From DIGJ01 sp036658435 (GTDB lineage: Bacteria; Bacillota; Clostridia; Lachnospirales; Lachnospiraceae), in contig JAVXEO010000097.1 in assembly GCA_036658435.1 (NCBI GenBank), positions 1 to 5,022 of the forward strand: a stretch of DNA of 5,022 bases, written 5' to 3'. Each line of letters begins with the position of its first letter. The first letter of the stretch is position 1. The notes beneath the pieces are model-generated. The model had not been told where the DNA came from. It worked only from the letters and a program-made list of their open reading frames with translations, and did no database searches. The position numbers were made by a program, and so were the translations under genes. Below are positions 1-5,022 of this stretch, one piece after another.

Positions 1-579
1 GGCACCATTATAGGCCAGAGCGTAAGGAAGTGGATTCCATCCCTCCCATGCATATTGGCCAAAGAAAAGCCATCCGGAAAGTACAGAGAAGACATAGCGT
101 CCTAAAATTCCGGCAACATATCCTTTTAATAAACCATTTTTCTTTTTCCAAAAAAATCCGGAAAGTCCAAGAGCTCCAAAGGCAAGTGGATAATCAACAA
201 GTACCTGCAATGGAAAATAAATATATGGTTTTATTACTAACTGTAAAAGACCATAGGCAAATCCGGTACAAATACCAGCACTGGGACCATAAAGATAACC
301 AATAAAGCAGATAAAAAACATACTAAATAAGGTTACAGATCCACCAAATGGGAAACTATACAGTGGAATCATGGAGGTTACCATAGCAAGTGCTACGGAA
401 ACAGCACAAAATACAAGCTGCTTCGTATCAAATTTTTTAGTAGAAGCCTCATCTTTTGTTTTTTTGGTAAGAAGAACAGCAGCAACAATAAATGCGGCAA
501 TCAGCAGTATAAATGCAAGGTATCCTGCAGTGGTAAAGCCAAGTTCTCCTTCGACGGTTTGAAACAGTAAATCTTTCAT
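1..579 (-). CDS. thiT: ThiT-like thiamine transporter, ECF S-component (3' end beyond window)
   Basis: This is the substrate-binding membrane subunit of an energy-coupling-factor importer. It would bind thiamine in the cytoplasmic membrane and work with shared EcfA/A'/T subunits encoded elsewhere. The 193 visible residues start MKDLLFQTVE and run open to the window edge. Hydrophobic segments are visible at about 18-38, 55-74, 84-113, 124-143 and 152-173. Family-typical stretches are FGGSVTL (78-84), GPSAGICTGFAYGLLQ (98-113) and the ligand-site region LVDYPLAFGALGL (127-139). The helix at 18-38, followed by a charged KKTKDEASTKK linker, looks additional to the compact six-helix ThiT core. The start at 579 is set by a GGGAGGA site eight bases upstream. 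The TPP riboswitch in the leader independently supports thiamine as substrate. The extreme C-terminus is missing because of the window edge. Family assignment is recognition from sequence, not a search. Confidence 0.9.
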   Translation of the reverse strand, partial: MKDLLFQTVEGELGFTTAGYLAFILLIAAFIVAAVLLTKKTKDEASTKKFDTKQLVFCAVSVALAMVTSMIPLYSFPFGGSVTLFSMFFICFIGYLYGPSAGICTGFAYGLLQLVIKPYIYFPLQVLVDYPLAFGALGLSGFFWKKKNGLLKGYVAGILGRYVFSVLSGWLFFGQYAWEGWNPLPYALAYNGA

Positions 580-587
580 AAAAAAAA

Positions 588-614
588 TCCTCCCTAGGTA
601 TATGCGCAGGAGGA
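588..614 (-). promoter_or_regulatory. thiT ribosome binding site inside a sequestering hairpin (riboswitch expression platform)
   Basis: On the minus strand the Shine-Dalgarno GGGAGGA (588-594) lies eight bases before the thiT ATG. Its GGAGGA can pair perfectly with an upstream TCCTCC (609-614) across a 15-base loop, hiding the ribosome site. A competing pairing is possible: GCTCCT (611-616) can pair with AGGGGC (697-702) of the 5' aptamer strand, with one G-U pair, freeing the ribosome site when TPP is absent. Eight U residues (580-587) directly follow the hairpin, so some transcription termination is also conceivable. The pairings are seen in the sequence. The switching mechanism is inference. 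Confidence 0.6.
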
Positions 615-617
615 GCC

Positions 618-708
618 AGTTCGGTTGCTTCCTTACGCCGGTATTATCCGGGTCAAGTGATAAGGGTTGATGCTTTCACATCTCTCAGCCGTAGGCGCCC
701 CTAGCGAA
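618..708 (-). ncRNA. TPP riboswitch aptamer (THI box) controlling thiT
   Basis: The minus strand carries the hallmark conserved elements of a thiamine pyrophosphate aptamer in order. They are GGGGCGCC, a very short P3 stem (GCC-TAC-GGC) running into CTGAGA, then the CAACCCTTATCACTTGACC stretch, a CCGG-ATAATA-CCGG hairpin and the CGTAAGGAAGC 3' strand. The core lies at about 625-706; outer P1 pairing is uncertain, so the ends are approximate. It sits between the predicted thiT transcription start (about 723) and the thiT ribosome site. By family knowledge, bound TPP lowers expression of thiamine synthesis or uptake genes, here the transporter. This is one of the most recognisable elements in the window. 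Confidence 0.95.
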
Positions 709-729
709 ATATTTTTTTCGACAATAGTT

Positions 730-758
730 AATATAGCAAGAATGAAAAGGAATGTCAA
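730..758 (-). promoter_or_regulatory. Sigma-A-type promoter of thiT
   Basis: Reading the minus strand, a perfect -35 TTGACA (753-758) and a -10 TATATT (730-735) are separated by 17 bases. The predicted start is near 723, about 17 bases before the riboswitch aptamer and about 144 bases before the ATG. The 25-bp repeats begin two bases upstream of the -35 box. Confidence 0.8.
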
Positions 759-760
759 GA

Positions 761-835
761 AAATAAAACAAAAGTTTCTATTTGTAAATAAAACAAAAAT
801 TTCTATTTGTAAATAAAACAAAAGTTTCTATTTGT
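761..835. repeat. Three tandem 25-bp AT-rich repeats between the divergent genes
   Basis: Three adjoining copies occupy 761-785, 786-810 and 811-835 with no spacer. The first and third are identical, and the second differs by one base (A at 799 in place of G). Each unit contains a dyad, ACAAA then eight bases then TTTGT, and consecutive units create the opposite arrangement TTTGT-AAATAAA-ACAAA at the joints. The array begins two bases upstream of the thiT -35 box and ends about 66 bases upstream of the -35 of the GGDEF/EAL gene. It could be an operator array, an AT-rich upstream activating element for thiT, or a neutral slippage-derived repeat. Confidence 0.95.
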
Positions 836-901
836 TAAAATACGGAACTTGTAATAATTTTGTCTTATTTTGATTAATTTTTCAAAATGGACGTAAGGCA
901 A

Positions 902-930
902 TTGAAATCAGAAAAACCTAGTGCTATAAT
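902..930 (+). promoter_or_regulatory. Extended -10 promoter of the GGDEF/EAL gene
   Basis: A -35 TTGAAA (902-907) and a consensus -10 TATAAT (925-930) are 17 bases apart, with a TG (922-923) one base before the -10 that makes it an extended -10 promoter. Transcription should begin near 936-938. That is almost on top of the ATG at 939, so translation from that codon would be leaderless; the ATG at 996 fits much better. Confidence 0.8.
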
Positions 931-982
931 GGGAAGGTATGAGGGTAGGCGAACGAAATAAGGAGAATATTTTGGGGAACAT

Positions 983-987
983 AGGAG
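983..987 (+). promoter_or_regulatory. Ribosome binding site deciding the start of the GGDEF/EAL protein
   Basis: AGGAG lies eight bases before the ATG at 996. The in-frame ATG at 939 has no usable site, since the purine run before it overlaps the promoter and predicted transcription start. This site is the reason for choosing the 922-residue form. Confidence 0.75.
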
Positions 988-995
988 TACATAAA

Positions 996-3764
996 ATGAG
1001 CCAGAGTGAATATGAAAAAATCGAAAAGCTGCAATGGGAGCTTTACAAGGAACGTGAAAAATTTAGCCTGTTTTTACAACTAAATACCAACTGCTTTTTT
1101 GAGTATGATAGGGAATCTGCATTGGTTATGTTTGCTAAGAATGAAACCTTTTCAAGATTGAGTGGTTTGGTAGCAGAATTGAAAGAGGATATTTTTATAA
1201 AAGAAACCAGAATCTTTTATGAAGATTATCCAAGATTGGAAGAACTTCTAATGGGTTCAAGAGACGGAGAAATAGAGGCCCGTTTTCTTGGAGAAGAAGG
1301 GGATTACAGATGGTGCCGTGTGAAAACGGCAATTATAGAGGAAAAAAACGGGAAAAATCAGGTGATTGGATGTATCAATGATGACGATAACAATCATAAA
1401 AAAATTGCATGGTTAAAGGAACAGAGCCAATTAGACCCACTGACTAAGTTTTATAATACACAGTATATGAAAGAATATACGGACTTATTTTTTAAAACAG
1501 AAAGCAAAAATAAAGAAGGGGCTTTATTTTTAATTGACATTGATGACTTTAAACGAATTAATAACAATATAGGGCGTCTATTTGGAGATACGGTATTAAC
1601 CAATATTGCAGAATGTATTAAACATGTATTTCCTATGGACTCCATTATTGGAAGAATCGGAGAAGATGAGTTTGCAGTCTGTGTAAAAAATATAGAAGTA
1701 GCTCCCATTAAAACACAGATCCGAAATATCGATTTGGAATTAAAGAAAGTTTATGCAGGAGGAAAGGGAGATGACCTCATTACGGCTTGTATGGGAATTT
1801 CCCGCTATCCTATGGATGGGGATTCTTACGAAGAACTTTTTTTAAAGGCAGCAGCCAGCCTGTATCAGGCAAAGTTAGAGGGGGATGGAAGCGTAAGAGT
1901 ATATGATGCAAATCTGGTTAACCTTATGGACAAGAAAAGATATGGTTATCCCAGAGCGCATTTCATGGATAAAGAGGCAGAAAATTCAAAACCCACCAGT
2001 GCCTTTTGCCAGAAACTCACCAACTATGTACAGGATTTGTTGGATACAACAAAGGATGCGTACAGTGCAATTCAGATACTTTTAGAAAAAATTTCCAAAG
2101 AATACAAGGCAGATTATGTTGCAATCCATGAAAAAGTAAAAGGGGAAAAAAGGCTGACCAAGACCTATGAATTTTGTAAAAACGGGCTCAATGAACAAAT
2201 CTGCTTGGATGAAAGCCAAAACAATTTCCTGAAAGTAAAGGAAGAATTCTCCAAAAATGGACTTTGCGTAAAAAGCAATACCAAGTATTCCTATATTCAG
2301 GCTGCATTTTATGAAGAGGGTAAATTTAAAGGGATGCTTTCCATTGGAAAAAGTGAACCCGGTGTGGAATGGCTGGAAGAAGAAAAGGAAGGAATTGTTT
2401 CCGTTGCAAGAATCATTTCCTTTCATTTGTTTCGACTAAAATTAAGTGAAAAGATTCAGGAAAGACTGGATCATATGAAGAATTATGATGCACTTACTGG
2501 GATGTCAACGCTTCATAAGTTTAAAGTAGATGCACTGGAAAAAATACAGAATGAAAATGAAAAATTTGCAATTATTTACAGTGACATTGGAAACTTTAAG
2601 TTTATCAATGATTTGTACGGATATCAGTTTGGAGATCGTATTTTGTATGATTTTGCACTGGCTATTACAAAGGCTATGCCGGAGAATTCCCTGGCGGGAC
2701 GGGTTTCTGCAGATAATTTTGTGGCTCTGGTTCCCTACACAGAAAAGTTAAATTTGGAAAAAAGAGTGTTGGAATTAGGAGAAGCATTTCACTTAATTCA
2801 GAAAAGAAAACACATTGCAACGAACTTGGTTGTAATAACCGGAGTTTATTTGCTAAAAGAGGGAGATTATGATATTAGTACCGCCCTGGATAATGCAAAT
2901 GTTGCGAGAAAAAGTGCAAAAACCAGTTCAGCTGCAGCTTGTATTTTCTATGATGAGGAAATGGAAACAAAGATAAAAAAGGAGCAGGAGATTTCTTTTG
3001 AAATGGAAGATGCATTAAAAAACAGAGAATTTCTGGTTTATTTACAGCCCAAAATTTCTTTGAAAGAAGAAAATCTTGCGGGAGCAGAGGCGCTTGTCCG
3101 TTGGAAACGTTCAAACGGAGAGATTATACCTCCCAATGATTTTATTCCTTTGTTTGAAAAAAATGGTTTTGTTGTTAAATTAGATTTTTATGTATACGAG
3201 GAAGTATGTAAGATTATTCGCCAATGGATGGACAAGGGAATTACGGTGACACCCATTTCTATTAATGTTTCCCGTATTCATTTGAATGAGGATAGTTTTG
3301 TAGAAAAGATTAAAGATCTGGTGAACCGATATTCCATACCACCAAAATATATTGAATTGGAACTGACGGAAAGTGTATTTGTAAATGATACAACGAATAC
3401 GATTGCGGTGATGAAAGAGCTGCGGGATTATGGATTCAGTGTTTCTATTGATGATTTTGGTGCCGGATATTCTTCTCTGACCCTGCTAAAGGATATGGCA
3501 ACGGATGTGATTAAATTAGATAAAGAATTCTTCTCTCATGGAGACATGCAAAAGGAAGAACAGATTATTGTTTCCAGTATTATTCAAATGGCAAAAAAAT
3601 TGGATATGAAAGTAATTTCAGAAGGAATTGAAACCCGAATACAGACGGACTTTTTAAAAGATATTTCTTGCGATATGGTACAGGGATATTATTATGCAAA
3701 ACCAATGCCATTGCTGGAGTTTGAAGAATTTATGCAGGAGTCTCAAAATAAATTTGAAAAATAA
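996..3764 (+). CDS. PAS-GGDEF-GAF-GGDEF-EAL protein, probable c-di-GMP phosphodiesterase
   Basis: A 922-residue cytoplasmic signalling protein with no membrane segment seen. Residues about 15-135 resemble a PAS domain ending in a DYRWCRV...VIGCINDDDNNHKK pattern. Residues 142-300 form a GGDEF domain (LDPLT 146-150; metal-site D181 in LIDIDDFK), but the signature is GEDEF at 222-226. Residues about 345-480 look GAF-like. A short helical linker leads to a second GGDEF fold (494-650, YDALTG at 497-502) whose signature is reduced to SADNF (571-575). The C-terminal EAL domain (about 668-915) keeps EALVRW (698-703), N757 in INVS, ELTES (789-793), DDFGAG (819-824), K840, SEGIE (875-879) and Q896 in QGYYY. 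By family knowledge those residues bind metal and c-di-GMP, so hydrolysis to pGpG is the expected activity. Whether the first GGDEF makes c-di-GMP is uncertain; the second is very unlikely to. Starting at 939 would add 19 residues, MRVGERNKEN onward, but lacks a ribosome site. It has its own promoter and no terminator before the tRNA gene behind it. Confidence 0.93.
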   Translation: MSQSEYEKIEKLQWELYKEREKFSLFLQLNTNCFFEYDRESALVMFAKNETFSRLSGLVAELKEDIFIKETRIFYEDYPRLEELLMGSRDGEIEARFLGEEGDYRWCRVKTAIIEEKNGKNQVIGCINDDDNNHKKIAWLKEQSQLDPLTKFYNTQYMKEYTDLFFKTESKNKEGALFLIDIDDFKRINNNIGRLFGDTVLTNIAECIKHVFPMDSIIGRIGEDEFAVCVKNIEVAPIKTQIRNIDLELKKVYAGGKGDDLITACMGISRYPMDGDSYEELFLKAAASLYQAKLEGDGSVRVYDANLVNLMDKKRYGYPRAHFMDKEAENSKPTSAFCQKLTNYVQDLLDTTKDAYSAIQILLEKISKEYKADYVAIHEKVKGEKRLTKTYEFCKNGLNEQICLDESQNNFLKVKEEFSKNGLCVKSNTKYSYIQAAFYEEGKFKGMLSIGKSEPGVEWLEEEKEGIVSVARIISFHLFRLKLSEKIQERLDHMKNYDALTGMSTLHKFKVDALEKIQNENEKFAIIYSDIGNFKFINDLYGYQFGDRILYDFALAITKAMPENSLAGRVSADNFVALVPYTEKLNLEKRVLELGEAFHLIQKRKHIATNLVVITGVYLLKEGDYDISTALDNANVARKSAKTSSAAACIFYDEEMETKIKKEQEISFEMEDALKNREFLVYLQPKISLKEENLAGAEALVRWKRSNGEIIPPNDFIPLFEKNGFVVKLDFYVYEEVCKIIRQWMDKGITVTPISINVSRIHLNEDSFVEKIKDLVNRYSIPPKYIELELTESVFVNDTTNTIAVMKELRDYGFSVSIDDFGAGYSSLTLLKDMATDVIKLDKEFFSHGDMQKEEQIIVSSIIQMAKKLDMKVISEGIETRIQTDFLKDISCDMVQGYYYAKPMPLLEFEEFMQESQNKFEK

Positions 3765-3766
3765 AC

Positions 3767-3795
3767 TTGCAAAAGAAAAAAAACTCTGGTATACT
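3767..3795 (+). promoter_or_regulatory. Promoter of tRNA-Leu
   Basis: TTGCAA (3767-3772) and TATACT (3790-3795) are separated by 17 bases, with a TG at 3787-3788 giving an extended -10. The predicted start near 3802 leaves a leader of about 15 bases before the tRNA. The -35 box begins only three bases after the stop codon of the GGDEF/EAL gene. Confidence 0.7.
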
Positions 3796-3816
3796 GATTA
3801 AGTCTTTGTGACAGAT

Positions 3817-3900
3817 GCGGGAGTGCTGGAATTGGCAGACAGGCATGATTCAGGTTCATGTGCTTGTATGAGCGTGTGGGTTCAAGTCCCATTTCCCGCA
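3817..3900 (+). tRNA. tRNA-Leu, anticodon CAG (reads CUG)
   Basis: An 84-base cloverleaf with a long variable arm, as in class II leucine tRNAs. The acceptor GCGGGAG pairs with TTCCCGC, with discriminator base A at 3900. The anticodon stem CATGA/TCATG encloses loop TTCAGGT, with anticodon CAG at 3851-3853. The variable arm pairs GCT with AGC, and the T arm GTGGG/CCCAT encloses TTCAAGT. The 3' CCA is not encoded and must be added by nucleotidyltransferase. The discriminator A, long variable arm and CAG anticodon agree on leucine. It has its own promoter and is followed by a terminator. Confidence 0.96.
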
Positions 3901-3906
3901 TAAAAT

Positions 3907-3946
3907 AAGTTGACGAATTTCAATATGAAGTTTGTCAACTTTTTTT
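3907..3946 (+). terminator. Intrinsic terminator after tRNA-Leu
   Basis: A 15-bp stem (3907-3921 with 3927-3941), including two G-U pairs, closes a five-base loop AATAT and runs into a seven-T tract (3940-3946). It lies six bases after the tRNA. Since no hairpin is seen between the GGDEF/EAL stop codon and the tRNA, it probably ends both transcripts. Confidence 0.9.
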
Positions 3947-3960
3947 GAATATCAATTTAT

Positions 3961-3988
3961 AGAAAGTAAAGTCTAGAAAGTAAAATCT
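3961..3988. repeat. Two tandem 14-bp repeats
   Basis: AGAAAGTAAAGTCT (3961-3974) is followed directly by AGAAAGTAAAATCT (3975-3988), one mismatch apart. They lie in the non-coding leader between the tRNA terminator and the response-regulator promoter. No function can be read from them. Confidence 0.8.
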
Positions 3989-4016
3989 AAGAAACATCCA
4001 TCAGACACCTCAAAAC

Positions 4017-4085
4017 TACACAAAAAAAGAAAAATCTAAAAAAAAAGAAACGAAAATCAAAAAAATAAATTAAATATAACAAAAT
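4017..4085. other. A-tract-rich stretch upstream of the response-regulator promoter
   Basis: The plus strand is dominated by runs of A broken by single G, C or T bases, with no convincing gene on either strand. Phased A-tracts bend DNA and can act as upstream promoter elements. Here the stretch ends just before the weak -35 region of the next promoter, so such a role is plausible but unproven. The whole gap 3947-4180 otherwise holds only the 14-bp repeats, this stretch and the promoter. Confidence 0.5.
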
Positions 4086-4089
4086 AGGG

Positions 4090-4118
4090 TTTTTTAAACC
4101 GACCTTACGTGTTATAAT
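4090..4118 (+). promoter_or_regulatory. Extended -10 promoter of the response-regulator gene
   Basis: A consensus -10 TATAAT (4113-4118) is preceded by TG (4110-4111), an extended -10. At 17 bases spacing the -35 region is only TTTTTT (4090-4095), a poor match, so recognition would lean on the extended -10 and upstream A-tracts or on an activator. A small dyad, GGTTT-TTT-AAACC (4088-4100), overlaps the -35 region. The predicted start is near 4125, leaving a leader of about 55 bases. Confidence 0.65.
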
Positions 4119-4169
4119 AGAAGAAATAAATAATTTACATGGAATGGGTAATCTGGCATTTACAGAACC

Positions 4170-4174
4170 GGGAG
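4170..4174 (+). promoter_or_regulatory. Ribosome binding site of the response-regulator gene
   Basis: GGGAG lies six bases before the ATG at 4181. An in-frame ATG at 4175 touches the site with no spacer, so 4181 is the better start. Confidence 0.75.
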
Positions 4175-4180
4175 ATGCAT

Positions 4181-5022
4181 ATGAAAGATAAATTAGTAAT
4201 GCTGATTGTAGACGATATGGAAGTAAACCGTGTGATACTAAAGAACATATTTGAAAAAGAATATGAAACCGTAGAAGCGGACAATGGAATAACAGCATTG
4301 AGAGTAATGAAGAAGAGAATGGATATTGATATTATTCTTCTGGATCTTATGATGCCCAAAATGAATGGATTGGAATTTTTGGAAAAAATAAAGCAAAATA
4401 GTAGATTTGCAAAAATACCGGTGATTATAAATACACAACAAGGTGAAGACGAGAATGAAATTAAGGCATTGGATCTGGGTGCAGACGATTTTATTCTTAA
4501 ACCTTATAACCCTAAACTAGTATCAAGAAGAGTTCGTAACATTGCACAAAAGTCCATTTTAGAAAGACAAAAAATCGAAAAGAATCTTAAAGAAACAAAG
4601 GAGAGACTTAATTCGCTTATTGACACCGTTCCCGGTGGAATTGGAATATTTGAAGTGGCGGAAACCATTCAATGTCTTTATTATAACGATGCCTTATGTG
4701 ATCTTTTGCAACATAGAAAAAAGGAAATGCAGAACCGTGATGTACTTTCTTTTGTTTTGGAAGAAGACAGGGATAAATTAAAAGAAGAGATTGCAAGATC
4801 TATAAAAAGAGACAAACCTATAAAATGTAGAATTCGATTAGTTATGAAAAATAAAGAAATATGCTGGATTAGTCTATCTGCGGTTAAATTTAGAGAGAAT
4901 CATGGAAATGCAATTTTTCATGCGGTATTGACGGATATCTCAGAGGAAATGCGGCATCAGGAACTAATAAGTAAAACGATGGAAGAAGTAGTATTTCGTG
5001 CAGAACGGGATATGCTTACCGG
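4181..5022 (+). CDS. Response regulator, REC-PAS-(probable GGDEF), 3' end beyond window
   Basis: The 280 visible residues begin MKDKLVMLIVDD. Residues 1-122 are a complete CheY-like receiver: acidic pair D11/D12, phospho-acceptor D55 in LLDLMMP, conserved T85 and K107 in the LKPY motif. A helical, charged linker (about 123-145) leads to a PAS-type domain (about 142-258, ending in WISLSAV...HAVLTDISEEMRHQE). A second helix then runs into RDMLT plus a partial glycine codon at the very edge. RDxLTG opens most GGDEF domains, so a diguanylate cyclase output is the best guess; nothing of its catalytic site is visible. An HD-GYP or histidine-kinase output is less likely given RDMLTG. No cognate sensor kinase lies in the window. 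It has its own promoter, separated from the upstream EAL protein by the tRNA and terminator. Together they suggest a c-di-GMP signalling neighbourhood. Confidence 0.9.
   Translation, partial: MKDKLVMLIVDDMEVNRVILKNIFEKEYETVEADNGITALRVMKKRMDIDIILLDLMMPKMNGLEFLEKIKQNSRFAKIPVIINTQQGEDENEIKALDLGADDFILKPYNPKLVSRRVRNIAQKSILERQKIEKNLKETKERLNSLIDTVPGGIGIFEVAETIQCLYYNDALCDLLQHRKKEMQNRDVLSFVLEEDRDKLKEEIARSIKRDKPIKCRIRLVMKNKEICWISLSAVKFRENHGNAIFHAVLTDISEEMRHQELISKTMEEVVFRAERDMLT

Noticed and set aside
30..562. Two plus-strand open frames (91 and 63 codons) at the left end
   Set aside because: They lie antisense to thiT, lack ribosome sites and resemble no protein. The minus-strand frame has a clear family match and a riboswitch leader.
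633..821. Minus-strand 62-codon open frame
   Set aside because: It runs through the 25-bp repeats, the thiT promoter and the TPP aptamer. Its repetitive FVLFTNRNF-type sequence is just the repeat array translated.
939..995. Upstream ATG adding 19 residues to the GGDEF/EAL protein
   Set aside because: It coincides with the predicted transcription start and has no spaced ribosome site. The ATG at 996 has AGGAG eight bases upstream.
3817..3900. tRNA-Leu as an attachment site for an integrated element
   Set aside because: tRNA genes are common targets, but no repeat of the tRNA 3' end, integrase or composition shift is visible within the window.
3907..3946. Terminator acting in both directions
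   Set aside because: The reverse strand has only a broken T-rich run after the stem, and no minus-strand gene approaches from the right.
4119..4180. Possible c-di-GMP riboswitch in the response-regulator leader
   Set aside because: The leader is only about 55 bases and I see none of the conserved GEMM core or its tetraloop hairpins.
3987..4441. Three overlapping minus-strand open frames in the A-rich leader and response-regulator region
   Set aside because: They are low-complexity F/S/I-rich translations of A-tracts and of the receiver domain's complement, with no ribosome sites.

Overview
The window looks like an ordinary chromosomal stretch from a low-GC Gram-positive bacterium, most likely a gut-type Clostridia (Lachnospiraceae-like). 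This is an inference. It rests on AT-rich codon and intergenic composition, strong purine-rich Shine-Dalgarno sites, a tRNA without an encoded CCA end, an ECF-type thiamine transporter under a TPP riboswitch, and multi-domain cyclic-di-GMP proteins typical of that group. No phage, insertion sequence, CRISPR or plasmid signal was seen.

Left part (1-760, minus strand): a thiT-like thiamine transporter gene runs off the left edge of the window. Reading leftward, it is preceded by a well-spaced sigma-A-type promoter, a TPP (THI-box) aptamer and a short hairpin able to hide the ribosome binding site. This is a self-contained thiamine-responsive uptake unit. Its promoter abuts a perfect-period array of three 25-bp tandem repeats (761-835), which fills the divergent spacer between thiT and the next gene.

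Middle part (900-3946, plus strand): a 922-residue protein with the order PAS - GGDEF - GAF - GGDEF - EAL starts from its own extended -10 promoter. Its EAL domain keeps every catalytic motif I could check, while both GGDEF signature motifs are altered. The simplest reading is therefore a c-di-GMP phosphodiesterase with sensory or regulatory GGDEF modules. Three bases after its stop codon begins a promoter for a single tRNA-Leu(CAG). A strong intrinsic terminator follows the tRNA and seems to end both transcripts.

Right part (3947-5022, plus strand): a gene-free, A-rich leader with a short tandem repeat and an extended -10 promoter precedes a response regulator. This has a receiver domain, then a PAS domain, then the first residues of what is probably a GGDEF domain, cut by the right edge. 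The two plus-strand proteins would form a c-di-GMP signalling pair (probable hydrolysis by the first, possible synthesis by the second). They are separate transcription units, so their functional coupling is inference. I did not find a clearly novel system. The most unusual items are the duplicated, degenerate GGDEF architecture, the tandem repeats, and the tRNA embedded directly behind the signalling gene.
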